DNA of 64,000 nt from Saxidomus purpurata (Eukaryota; Mollusca; Bivalvia; Venerida; Veneridae), in contig JAFMSR010000018.1 in assembly GCA_022818135.1 (NCBI GenBank), forward strand, positions 39,673,951-39,737,950, read 5' to 3'. Position numbers and translations under genes: made by a program. The notes below the pieces were generated by a model, which worked only from the letters and a program-made list of their open reading frames with translations, was not told the DNA's origin and did no database searches. Shown here piece after piece: positions 26,006-36,085 of this stretch. Each line of letters starts with the position of its first letter. Positions within the stretch are counted from its first letter, which is position 1.

Positions 26006-29000
26006 CGAACCCACCATTTACATAGCATTAAATATATTGCATTATCTTAGGCTGAAATGAAACTTGTGCGATTTTTGCAATAACACTATAATTGTAAATG
26101 AAAAATAGAATGTGTTGAAAATATAACTTTGCAAGTGTGTTTATATACCAAGCATAGAATTAGTCTTCTGTGTAGAAACTTTTTCTATTCCAACTTTTTA
26201 ATAGTATTACCCTGTAAATCTCCATTTTTTTTGTCCCGACATATTATAGTAACTGAGTAAGTTACACACTACGAAGTAAACAATGTCAATCAAATAACAA
26301 ATTTTGAAAGGTTTTCTTTTGTCCCATACAAATCGAAAGAAAATATTTTAATAAAAATCAAGAGTATACATTTTATCTTAACTTTTCAATCCTCTGATGG
26401 TGAACATCCTATTTTATCTTAAACGGCCATTTGTACAAAAACGTTTTCGCAGACCAAAGTGATTGTAATATGAGATTTTAGTGTAAGATTACCGTATCTC
26501 CGGTTGCTACATAAATCAAGTGGTCTATAATATGTGTAGAGGGTAATTTAGACATAAAACTTTTGTATAAAACATATCACAATGTAGCATAATTGTGTAA
26601 TTGTAGCGTACAGTTGTGCGTAGAAAGCTTTGTTAGTGGGGCTTTACACCTTCCAAGTTTCTTGTACAAGACATTAAGATAAGTACTATTTATGTCTTGT
26701 ACAAGAATTTTTCATATGTAAACACCCACATTGGAGCAACTTTTGTCAGAATTTATGTGACATAATATGCGATAATTTTCTTGCATGAGAATAGAGCCTG
26801 TTCTATTTTTTTCACAATTTCTTGGCCGTCAAATTACTGATAAGAAGTGTTTAATGGGAAAAACAGGTGTGGGAGAGGTTATTCAGGTACATTTTTTTTA
26901 ATTTTGTACACAATGGCTTGGTCAAAGGACAAAGTTACATTTATATGATACAAGTGCAAAGTACTATCACACTGAACAAAAAAGAGAGTTTTGAAGATGA
27001 AATTTAAAAGCCATTTTAATATGTATTGGTCATTAAATTAAAGATTTTTCTCCATAAGAACATTTAATGCATTTTTTTAAAAACATAATCCATTAATTTC
27101 ATATTTTCTTAAAAAAATCAGAAACTCGTCTGCATGCTAAAGACAATATTATGTGCTGAAGACATCTTCCCGCTATTTTGTGATTAATTGCCAAAGCAAT
27201 TCTTGCTAGATCTTGTGTAGAAAAATTTCTTGTACAAGTCATAACTTTGCCTTATCTTTAATGTCTTGTACAAGAAACTTGTTGTATGTAAACGAAGCCT
27301 AAGACGGTAGAAAAGGGTAGTATCTAAACCACTGTGAAACAAATCAACAAGCTTTAAGACGATAAATATATGAAATTCTTTGTACATTTAGGATAAGACA
27401 CGCTTGCTTTAACAATACTCCGGTTACTTATATGTCCTATTTAGGCAGGCATTTAAAGCTGCTCGCTCTCAGATTTTAATAAAACAATTAAATTCTTCAA
27501 ACTGTATGCAAATAACGTATTTTAGAACATATGGTCATATGAAAAGGCTCAAGTATAAATTCATGTCACGTATATCTCTAAATTTAAAAAAAATACGCTA
27601 CCAAATTCAAAAGCGTTGCAAACGCTTTTGAAATTATAATATAAACATATAGTGTAGCGGTGCCGTGTAACCGACATTTTCAATCAATTTATGCAAATTC
27701 CTACCTAGATTATTTTGCTTATGTTTTGACTCTAGCTTTTAACTTTATATTCACGAATAAGTATGTCAAATTAAAAAAAAAATTCAACGGCAACTGAGAG
27801 CGAGCAGCTTTAACTTAGTCACATTTCCTCGGACAGACAAGTACTAGAAGCCTAATTTCATAAGAAACTGCCAACTTTTTGAACTATGGAGTCGCGTCGG
27901 GTCGGCAGCGGAGCTTGGACAGAGTGATTAGACAACACAAGCATATAATAAAGCATATTAGTTGAAAGCAAGAGTATAGTATTAAGCATGTAGCCTTTGA
28001 TTTAAGACTGTTTTGGACAAGTCACACTTTTAACTTACCACATAGATTTTAATCGTAAAATTAGTTCTTCTGGTCAACTTTACGTTACAGTGCAGCGGAG
28101 TACACAGATGGTTTGATGCCGGCAAACGCCATGGTCCGTCACGACGGAAACATTTTCTGGCCGATACCAACCAAGCTTCAAAGCTCTTGTAAAGTTGATG
28201 TCACGTACTTCCCATTTGATACTCAGACATGTAAAATGAAATTTGGATCGTGGACATATGACGGATTTCAGGTAATATCAACTTAAAGTATTCATTCGAT
28301 GATGTTATTCTCTGATCAACAACCACTCAAAAGGGACTGTTGCTTGTACGAGTGCAAACGATTGTTTGTCTTTCACAAACTCAAAAAAGTTGAAGGTGAA
28401 GGTGCTTTTCAGTGAAATGAACCTGTCTCTTAATTCAGACCAGCATTAGTGAAAGAGATAAGTTTTGATAACAAAAGTAGGTCAACAACGGCGGCTCATG
28501 AGACTTGAATTTACTTGACATAATACGAGCAAAACATTATATCAGAACGTCGTTTTTATTATGGTTGCATTACTGTTGATCACCACTGTTGTTACAATTA
28601 TTATACAATTCTATACTATTGCTATACTATACTATGAGCGGGTCGCCATAGAAGTTCATGGTTTTTTTTATACTGAGACGTTTTACGTCTTCGTGTTAAG
28701 GGATAGAAAACGTAAAGTGCATCGTGACAGTAGTTTCAATGTTCTATTTTGTGTAAATATTAATTTGATTACATATAACGATGGTAAAAATTTAAACGCA
28801 CAAGTATCTTGTATTTGTTCACATTGCAATGAAACAGTTAGAGGACTTTAATACAGGATTTCTCTTCTGGGGCTCATTCTAAAACACAAAATAGCAATAG
28901 AATTGATTTCTGTAAATAGTACTCTAACATTAGAGTGGACAAGGAGTATAAAACTGACAGAACTTGTAATAAACCCTGCCAAGGGAAATAATGAAATGTC

Positions 29001-32000
29001 AGTGCTTCATTATTAAGTAATGGCTATTGAACTATAGTATATTTACTTCTCATATACAAAAAACTAAATAGCCTTGGCAGTCAAAATTGTCTGTGTCCAA
29101 ATATACCAAATAGGTTATCGACAATGGGTTTCAATAACTGGTTTAGATATAACATATACGGGGATTGGAAAAATTAATAAGATCTTTATCTTAAAGAATT
29201 CAATTGAGCAAGTGATTATTTTAGAACATATACATAAATTTTGTTCTGTGTAAAGTTATATGAAAACACATTTCCAATTTCTACAGCAGGTGTTAAACAT
29301 TGCCACCCTAGTTCTCCAAAACCAACAATAAAAGTATGACCTTTTGTCCTGTACGCACTAAACACCACCAAAACGGTCCCTTTTTCACGCACAAGCCATT
29401 TCATCGTGGAATTTAGTCTTTTCAGTACTTCAGTATATGAAATGTGTACAGTTTTTTTGTAATTTTCTTCTTACCAAAGTTGGATTTTCTCCAATTCTTA
29501 GTAAAGTTTGATTATTTAGCACTAAAATCTAACTGCCATTTTGGAATTCCAAGGAAAGTATGACGTCATTGATGACGTCATCAACGTTACCATGACGTAG
29601 TTTGACAAAATTTTGAATTTTCAAGACAAAATGTATTTAATTTTCTTCAAATCAATACCAAAATGAGACCTCTTGTGCAAAATTTGACAAATTTACTGTG
29701 ATTTCTTATCCTATCATATATTAATGATCACCCGTGCATTAATATTATTTATTTGAACTCTTTAAAGAATGTTCTCTGATTTTAATAAAATTCAATTTAG
29801 AAAATTAACACTTTAAATTATCTAGTGTTAAACGACTCGGCAGTCTATACTGGTCTGAAATTTTTTGTGTTGACCTTGACCAGTGGTTATAAAATCGAAA
29901 GAGCCCATTTAAGAAATTAAGATTGGGCAAAGAATAGTGAACATACTGACTTTCCCTTGCATGAATTTGCTTATTCATATACTTGCTACAATGTGTTAGA
30001 AGAGAGTTATATATACTGCAGGAAATATCAGTACGTGTATTCATGATTTCGATATTTCTATCAAAGATATTTGCAGCAAACTAATTCTCACTGTAGATAA
30101 TGTTATGACAGGCTATTTTCAATAATTTGTTATTTTATTTAGAATATAAAACATGTCTTTAAAATTACTCTGTCTTTATTTCTACATCATCGTTATTTTA
30201 TTAAGTCAAGTATGTCTTTTTATACCTTACCTTTCACTGAAATGAATAATTGGCTGTAGCGTGGTACAATACAATTTTCTTAGATGGTTGGAGTAAACAT
30301 TCGTGTTACTTGTTTGAAACAAGAAGAGCAGAGATACAAATTTTTTTTATCTTTTCCTTGGATCATGTATTTGCAAAAATATGTAAATATATTATCTTGA
30401 AAAGCACCCGTTTCAATAATGATATTCTTCATTTTGTAGCAAATGTGAAGTTATGAAACCCTTTTTATGTATATGCATCATCATTTTCCAACATTACTTG
30501 CCATTATACAAAAGTAGCTATTCTGTTATATAAAACAGAAGCTAGTATATCACCTACAAATAATGAAGCATTGGTATATATAGCAGCAGAAAGCAACATC
30601 CCATTTCTTTAGTTTTCAAGCTGATAAAAGATACATGTACAAGTATAAATACGTATAAGAATTTTCGCTACGCTCTTGTTCCCAAAAGCTACTGTAACAT
30701 AATGCATTTCAAATATCTCTTTTTTTAAATAGTGTTTCTAAAAAGTTGCGTCTTAACTGTTTGTATTAGGCTGAAATTGATTTATCCAATAAACATTTTT
30801 CTTAAAGAATTGCATAAGTTCATATGTTTTTGAGAAACTCCATCTACATCTAGTACAAGTGATTGAAATACTTGACAGCCTATCACAAAGTATATTGCTA
30901 ATGTCAAACTGTTTGATATCACTGACTTTCCTTAGACAGAAATCAATGTATCAATACATTTTTTTTATATTTCATGAATAATAAATTGTCTAGATTGTCT
31001 TGTTTGCTTGTTATTTGGCAAAGAAAACAGACTAATTGTATAAGGCTGACTGCACCTCATTCCGGAAAACAATTAGTGGATAAATTCTGGATCAAGTCGG
31101 GTCTGAAATAACGTTCTTTATTAAGACAGATGGAAACCAGACATAGGCTCAACTACACTGAATTGAAATTCACCAATTTAAATTAACATTAACAGTTAGA
31201 AAAACTTTAATTAAATTACACTTACCCTTCTTTTTTAATGTAATTATTAAGAATTATAATATCATTTACTTCAGAACTGTAACACATTATATTAAAATGA
31301 CATTGAACTGTAAATCTATTTTTCACATTTTGTATTTTTTCATGATGGTACTTGAGTCTACCTTGAACAGTGTAACATATGTTTGAGAACCTCCAACTTT
31401 GCAAAAACTAGTTTTTACACAGTCTCAATTAATTATATTCTTTATAATAAAATGTCTTTATTGAAAAAAATCACCGAGTAAGACTCATTATAAACAACAA
31501 TCCATAAATAGCAAATATGTGTAATCATACTCCTTTACTGTTATAACAATCCCAGTTTTTCACTGCTACTACTCACCCAAATTACAGATCTATGTTGCAC
31601 TTAATTATAATCAGTCTCTCAAACAACTTTTATCACGATTGTAAATGATGGTTTTTGTTTAAAAGTTAAAGTACTTATAAACAATAAAAATAGAGTTCCA
31701 ATTTGCATATGATCTTTAGAGCATGGGTCGAATCTACTATTAAATGTAGCTGTCATTATACCTGGGGTCATATTCCAGTAGCATCTCAAGTCAAATTTTA
31801 AGAAGATAATTTAAAATGGAAAATGTGCATTGCAACATGTTAACATTTATTAAATCTTCCATGATCATTTTCTATAATGATGATGAAATTACACACAATC
31901 ATTCACTTTAGAGCGAACATATTGGTTAGAAATTTTAGACTGAAGTTAAAATACTTAAGTAATTACTTAAGAAGCAACTGGAATACGAATATAGGACATG

Positions 32001-35000
32001 AACTTTGATCAGTTTTCATGCACCATGTACTGTACAAATAAATCACAAATTATAAACTGATGGTATACGTAAATGCTCAACATTCCGTTGGCCTTGATTT
32101 GTCTTAGGCAAACGTATTTGTAATGTCATGCAAAGGTTTAATTATAATCAATTTCAAAGAATTGTGATGTATGAAGTTTTTTCAGTGATTATTGAAAATT
32201 GTTTTCATTTATTTATCCATTCAAAGACATTCTAAATGATGGGTTTAAATTTTTCATTTAAATTAGTGTGTTAAACTTCCTAAAATTGTTTTAAAAAACT
32301 GATACATGTAATTCAAGATGCAGTTGTAATAACATGCATGTTAACATTGAAATCAAGTAAATTACAAATACTTAAATTTCAAGTTTAAATTACTTTCAAT
32401 TACATGTGATTTTTTCAATGCCAACTATTGTTTTGGCTTGCTCTATGTCTGATGAAGAACACGGTCAAATGCTATCAGAATATTAGTTGAAAGTACATCG
32501 ACCTTTATATAACATAAATGACATTCTGCAATTTCGTATTCCTTTTTAACAATTAAATAATTTACCTCGAGTTAGGTCTGATAAGGAATAGAAACTGGAA
32601 AAAATACATTTGATCAAGTACCATTACAAAAATATATGAAACATTTAAATGTCGTACCTGGCATTAACCAGTGAAACAAATATATTACTTAGTACAATTA
32701 TTTTCTTAATTTATTGATAAAACATACTGGTTGGAACTTTTGTTCGACTAGTTTAATACAGTTTTGAATTTGACTGAAAACTGAATTAGTATTTGCTAAG
32801 AAAACTACATTTTTCGTTTCTAACGTGTAACTTCTTTATATAAAAAAAAACCAAAAGTAACATTATACCATCGCTATTTCCTGGGTACGGGCTCATTTTC
32901 CAAACCGGTAATTGCATGTAATTTAGTACTGTTTAGTGTCATTCAATCGAACACTTTTAGTGAGTATTCAAAATTTGCTCGGTTTTACAGGTTTTCTCTA
33001 CAGAGATTTACATGATGTACACTCCGTATATTACGAGCCCCTTGGAAACTTTTAAATTTGTCTTTATATCCATATAGCACGATCATATTAGATAAAGAAG
33101 ATAAAACACCGGGCCCGGAAAATGTGTTCGTTATATCCGGAATTTCGCTATATCCATAGTCGTTATATACGGACTTTACTGTATTTCAAATTTTACAAAC
33201 AGGAATTGTTGCTTTGCTTTGCAGCGTATTAAATCTTACACAGCTAAGCTTTGTGTAGTATTACATAACTTTTGTCAAATACATTACATTGTATATGTAT
33301 ACTTTAAATGATATTTACATGTTTTAAACTAATAGGTTGATATCACAAACAGAACAGAGGAGGTGGATCTCAGTAATTATGTCAACAATGGAGAATGGGA
33401 GTTGATCAGTATTAAACCAGTCAGAAACGTTGTGGTATACGGCTGTTGTAACGAACCATTTCCTGACGTCACTTTCACAATACACATCCGTAGACGTACA
33501 CTTTACTACATGTATAATGTAATATTCCCGTGTATCATGATGTCAGCCTTGACATTGTTGGTGTTTTGTTTGCCACCAGACTCTGGAGAGAAAATTGCAT
33601 TAGGTAGAGTTTTGAGTGTAATAGTAATTTAATAAAACAATCTAATAAAATATGTAAAACTATTTAGATTGTAATGAACTGTAATAGTGATTTATCCAGT
33701 ATTTGTAAAACTTGAGCCATTGTTTTCATAGTCTTGGGTCTTACAGAATATATAAATTATAGACGACGAAAGTCCTGATTAAAAACTATCAAATGGCATT
33801 TTACTTCTATTGTCTTAAATAAACACTCAACAAATAGAAATATTCACTTAGTAACTGTACTTTCACAGAATGCAGTATACTAATAACGATGCCAAGATAT
33901 ATTTATAAAAATCTGCCAGAGAGTGATATTTACCCAAAGACGTAGTCCGAAATCAGTTTTGAGTCAAGTAAGCTGACTTTGTCTAGTCTTTTGTATGGTA
34001 TTTGTACTAGATCCAAAGAACAACCACATAAATAGATCACACTAAATATACATATTTAAGTACTCGCCTAATAAAGAAACTGCGACTAACTCTCACGTTT
34101 AAAATGATCTTTCCAGGAATAACTGTGCTTCTAGCATTTTCCGTCTTCATGCTTGCTGTGGCAGAAAACCTACCCGAAACCTCCGAATTTGTTCCACTTA
34201 TAAGTAAGTACAATGTATTCGTTACCATTAACTTGTCAGTTTCAAATAGCTGGGTGGAAAACTATATAATTTTGTAATTATCACATAACTTTTTGTGGGA
34301 CAGATATTGTGTCAACCAGAGCACAGTTTAGATGAGGGTACTGTCATCTGAGGGTGACGATGTTACTGTCCTAAAGAAATATTTGTCGTGTTTATATTAA
34401 ATAACCGACCAGGGAACTTACCTAAAATACAAACGTGTTGTCATAATTTTGCTGTTAATACTGTCGCATGCCTGACAATAAATGTATAGCGGTCACGTGA
34501 TCTCTTTCTAAATACAGTGGCGGGCCCACTGTTCTGCCTAGAACGAGAATTAAATTGATGCATAATTGCAAAATAGATCATATTAACTATAATAACGTAA
34601 CCATACAACGTCATATTTAAAACGTGTTCATATTTGATATGCTGTTCCAAAGTGACTAGAAATATTGTCGAATGAGAGGCAAATAATCAGGACGTTACCG
34701 TATTGAAAGAGTATCCCAACACGTTTCTACAAGCATTCGTCCTTTAACTGAAAATCCATGATCATTTTATAATAAAACTCGCATAAATTACTTAGTCTAT
34801 AAATGAGTGCATGTGTACAGTTTTTTATTATCATAAGTTTTCTCCCTATCATATTTTGGTTGGAAATAACAGACCCTTCGAGCTTCTGAATCTAACCTAT
34901 TTTAAAACGAATCATAAAAAAGGTTCAAGTATAAAGTCCTGTAAAGTATTTTTGTATTTTTTAAATTAAACGCTAACAAATAATGAAGCGTAACAAAAGC

Positions 35001-36085
35001 CTTAAAAATTCCAAAATAAACACAGAGCGTAGAGGTGCCGTCAAACCAATCTCACCACCATTATCAACAGATTATCTTAAATTGTTATGTATACTTTGAC
35101 TTGTGTTATGGATTCTAGCCAATATTTTTACATTTCATTTTTAAGTATATCAATTTGAATAAATTTTCAACCGGCTTTTAAGCTGCAATGACATCACTAT
35201 CCATTTAGGTATGTCTTGACATAATAAAGTATATGTTTTTACTTAAGTAAGTAACGGTTTGTTCTTATTTCAGGTATTTACTTGACTATTGTAATGGCAT
35301 TAACATCAATGTCAGTGATAATGACCGTGTTTGTTCTAAATCTTCATCACCGAGGACCGAACAAGCATGCAGTACCAAACTGGCTTAAAGTTATTTTGCT
35401 TAATAAAATGTCACCCTATTTGTGTGTACAAGAAGATAGCAGCGAGATTGGTCGATTTATAAACACTGAAGAAAAGTTTATCAAAAATGTGTCACTCAAA
35501 ATTACACTTGATAATATCCAACAAGCGCTTCAGAACGAAACACAACTTGAACAAAATAACGTCAATGGTCCTTTACACCAATCATCAGTGCAACCTGGCC
35601 AGTCGATACAAGGAACACATTCCCCTGTAACTGAATCCTCTAATCAAGTACCACAACCCGGTAGTTACATTGTCCATCGAACATTGCATGCTCCTATTGA
35701 ACAATCACCCCAGCGACAGTTTTTTAACTATTATGATCCACAAACAAATGAATACAACTGCCAGGCAGGTCAACAAACCATTCAGATACCACCGGAGTTG
35801 GCACATGCGCAGACAAAACAACAAACGACATCGCAGACTCGAAACGAAAACAACCGGCGAACGAAGCGCCGATCAAACTCAAATTTGAGTAAAACAAACG
35901 AAGAAATATTAAATTCTCTTAAAAGAATTCTCGAAAAACACGAGAAAGAAGACAGGGATTATGAAGTTATTCAAGAATGGCGGCGCGTAGCACAATGTGT
36001 TGACAGAATTTTATTTTTCGTTTTTCTGGTAGCGACTTTCACATCGACATTAGCGATACTTGTCATAGCTCCAGCTACGCAGTGA
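7803..36085 (+). CDS. Nicotinic acetylcholine receptor α-type (α7-like) subunit, 7 exons, signal-peptide exon not found
   Basis: Pentameric Cys-loop ligand-gated cation channel subunit of the plasma membrane. Join: 7803-8062, 22465-22509, 23848-23957, 28091-28271, 33336-33603, 34117-34203, 35274-36085. All six junctions keep phase and give 586 residues. Seen: extracellular domain (about 1-254); Cys-loop C171 to C185 with 13 residues between, centred on FPFD; loop B Trp192 in GSWTYDG; loop C Y233-G-C235-C236, whose adjacent cysteines mark an α subunit; TM1 255-277; TM2 284-306 ([14 protein letters not shown]); TM3 317-345; a long cytoplasmic loop; TM4 at the C-terminus. Glu -1' and Leu 9' of TM2 indicate a cation channel. 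The Trp in TNVWLDQ is the complementary-face loop D aromatic, so a homomeric α7-like receptor is possible. Family-level call is firm; the exact subtype is not assigned. Confidence 0.95.
8063..10315 (+). other. nAChR first visible intron, 5' part; nothing recognised
   Basis: AT-rich intronic sequence. No coding family match on either strand. Confidence 0.5.
10316..11775 (+). repeat. 25-bp minisatellite array, about 58 units
   Basis: The unit reads CAAGCAAGCGGCC then AGTACTCAGAGA (13+12 bases). It has no stop in any forward frame, and 25 is not a multiple of 3, so all three frames stay open and spell a 25-residue period. The open frames here (up to 210 codons) are an artefact of the unit, not a gene. 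Early units carry CAATCAAGCGTCC variants, later ones CAAGCAAGCGGCC. Variant units (CTCTAAGGACCGGCAGGCC) recur 148 bases apart, showing higher-order duplication. The array stands out by its higher GC. Confidence 0.95.
12040..12190 (+). repeat. Homopolymer and low-complexity block
   Basis: A run of about 10 G, then A-rich tracts including an uninterrupted poly-A of more than 20. An old retrotransposon tail is possible; no body is recognised next to it. Confidence 0.6.
12195..12300. repeat. Diverged copy of the 3660-3960 repeat family
   Basis: TTTTGAGTAAGGATTGCAGC and TTTGGGTAACC correspond to the terminal words of 3660 and 46519. No matching right end was found. Confidence 0.45.
13205..13333. 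repeat. Dispersed repeat copy (family of 2373 and 60759)
   Basis: It shares GAGTATAAATCAGTGTTAAT, GATGGTCACTTTGAAAGGTT and ATATCAATTTAA with the other two copies, in the same order. Confidence 0.5.
14167..14306 (+). repeat. 28-bp tandem repeat, 5 units
   Basis: The unit begins GATATTTATGTGTGTTACTA and ends ACTAGCAC. Five near-identical head-to-tail copies, so the expansion is recent. Confidence 0.93.
14307..16380 (+). other. Intronic sequence, nothing recognised
   Basis: Contains a TGACGTCA palindrome at 14757-14764, a C9 run near 15460 and AT-rich stretches. A 60-codon minus-strand open frame at 15038 has no motif. Confidence 0.45.
16381..17235. mobile_element. Dispersed mollusc-type repeat with internal tandem units
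   Basis: It begins CAAGAGGCCCAAGATGGCCC and ends with GAGCACTTCGTGCTCAGG. GCTCACCTG (16407-16415) is answered by CAGGTGAGC (17222-17230). Between them, units of roughly 110-160 bases repeat the phrase CTGACCAAGTTTCATGAAAA, then TTTGACCCC and AACCCATATTC. A GGACGGACAGACGACAGACA stretch precedes the right end. No coding capacity. I recognise the style from molluscan genomes; the class is unknown to me. Confidence 0.75.
17236..21215 (+). other. Intronic sequence, nothing recognised
   Basis: Several open frames of 60-75 codons on both strands (for example 17238-17465 and 19689-19898) lack recognisable domains. Confidence 0.45.
21216..21420 (-). mobile_element. tRNA-derived SINE with perfect 16-bp target-site duplication
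   Basis: The 16-bp word CTATTACAATTGCTTA stands at 21216-21231 and again at 21405-21420. Between them, read on the minus strand, a tRNA-like head runs GGGAGAGCAGTGGTG then a B box GGGTTCGAGCCCC. A body follows (GTCACGACCGTACCTCCTCA), with a tail containing GAGTGACTCGATAAGC. It inserted into the receptor intron. Confidence 0.9.
21421..22464 (+). other. Intronic sequence with short ATT repeat
   Basis: A short ATT repeat lies at 22358-22376. No other structure seen before exon b. Confidence 0.45.
22465..22509 (+). CDS. nAChR exon b (45 bp, loop D)
   Basis: Acceptor tatatatttcag and donor gtaagc bound exactly 15 codons, [15 protein letters not shown]. This is the β1-β2 region; the Trp is the loop D aromatic on the complementary face. 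Vertebrate neuronal nAChR genes also have a 45-bp exon here, so the split is ancient. Confidence 0.95.
22972..23164 (-). mobile_element. Second copy of the same tRNA-derived SINE
   Basis: It has the same head (GGGGAGCGGTGGTGAAGAGG), B box GGGTTCGAGCCCC and body (GGTCACGACCGTACCTCCTC) on the minus strand as the copy at 21232-21404. Its tail is more complete, with GAAAGCTTGTAGCTTATCAA read on the + strand. No clear target-site duplication. Confidence 0.85.
23848..23957 (+). CDS. nAChR exon c (110 bp, loop A approach)
   Basis: Acceptor tttttcag and donor gtaagt. It encodes [14 protein letters not shown] through [10 protein letters not shown], ending two bases into an Asn codon. The WxPDIxLYNN stretch is the family loop A signature. 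The 110-bp length equals that of the matching vertebrate exon. A sequon lies at SNIST. Confidence 0.95.
23958..26636 (+). other. nAChR intron c/d, 5' part
   Basis: Contains an ATT microsatellite at about 25968-26006. Nothing else recognised. Short open frames on both strands are unsupported. Confidence 0.45.
26637..27303. mobile_element. 667-bp element with long inverted arms
   Basis: Arms of about 75 bases share AAGTTTCTTGTACAAGACAT then TTAAGATAAG, and CTTGTACAAGAA then TTTTTC. Each arm also folds on itself through TTCTTGTACAAG and CTTGTACAAGAA. The interior is AT-rich and non-coding. Confidence 0.75.
27453..27812. mobile_element. 360-bp TIR element flanked by TTAA
   Basis: The ends are TTAA-AGCTGCTCGCTCTCAG and its exact reverse complement CTGAGAGCGAGCAGCT-TTAA. 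TTAA flanks suggest a piggyBac-type target, though the ends are not typical piggyBac. The centre has its own palindrome, TTCAAAAGCGTT and AACGCTTTTGAA (27605-27633). A diverged relative without intact ends lies near 34915-35060 (GCGTAGAGGTGCCGT). Confidence 0.8.
28091..28271 (+). CDS. nAChR exon d (loop A, Cys-loop, loop B)
   Basis: Acceptor cgttacag and donor gtaata. It carries NAAEYTDG, then the disulphide loop [15 protein letters not shown] and loop B SWTYDGFQ. All the hallmarks of the Cys-loop superfamily fall in this exon. Confidence 0.96.
28272..31760 (+). other. nAChR intron d/e, 5' part
   Basis: Contains two perfect TGACGTCA palindromes at 29561-29568 and 29573-29580 inside a probable repeat (29480-29700). 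Otherwise AT-rich with no recognisable gene. Confidence 0.45.
31761..31995. mobile_element. MITE-like element, 235 bp
   Basis: The left end CCTGGGGTCATATTCCAGTA and the right end, read on the other strand, CCTATATTCGTATTCCAGTT agree over ATTCCAGT and onward through GCxTCTxAAG. Imperfect arms of about 30 bases. Non-coding. Confidence 0.55.
33095..33182. repeat. pogo-like transposon end
   Basis: It ends in ATACGGACTTTACTGTA and is preceded by alternating CGTTATATCCGG and CGCTATATCC words. The reverse complement TACAGTAAAGTCCG resembles pogo/Tigger TIRs that begin CAGTA after a TA target. The partner fragment is at 6205. Confidence 0.45.
33336..33603 (+). CDS. nAChR exon e (loop C, TM1, start of TM2)
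   Basis: Acceptor aaactaatag and donor gtagag. It contains the vicinal cysteine pair in [16 protein letters not shown], the [15 protein letters not shown] run into TM1, and [11 protein letters not shown] at the TM1-TM2 turn. The second loop C aromatic is Phe240, where most α subunits have Tyr. Confidence 0.96.
34117..34203 (+). CDS. nAChR exon f (pore helix TM2)
   Basis: Acceptor atctttccag and donor gtaagt. It encodes [20 protein letters not shown] and then ETSEFVPLI. Pore residues by M2 numbering: Thr 6', Leu 9', Val 13', Glu 20'. Position 2' is Ala (previous exon), where Ser or Thr is more usual. Confidence 0.95.
34204..35273 (+). other. nAChR intron f, with a repeat relative
   Basis: 34915-35060 resembles the interior of the 27453 element: AAGTATAAAGTCCTGT, then AAACGCT and AGCGTAxxGGTGCCGT. 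Nothing else seen. Confidence 0.45.
35274..36085 (+). CDS. nAChR terminal exon (TM3, cytoplasmic loop, TM4)
   Basis: Acceptor gttcttatttcag; stop TGA at 36083-36085. TM3 reads [20 protein letters not shown] and LNLHHRGP follows it. About 212 residues of cytoplasmic loop follow, rich in Gln, Asn, Ser and Pro. The loop then turns basic (RRTKRRS) and forms an amphipathic stretch before TM4 ([19 protein letters not shown]). The loop is the least conserved part of these proteins. No clear AATAAA was noticed in the next 300 bases. Confidence 0.95.

Noticed and set aside
32448..32480. CTGATGAAG, possible hammerhead core
   Set aside because: No GAAA strand or stems follow at the right distance.
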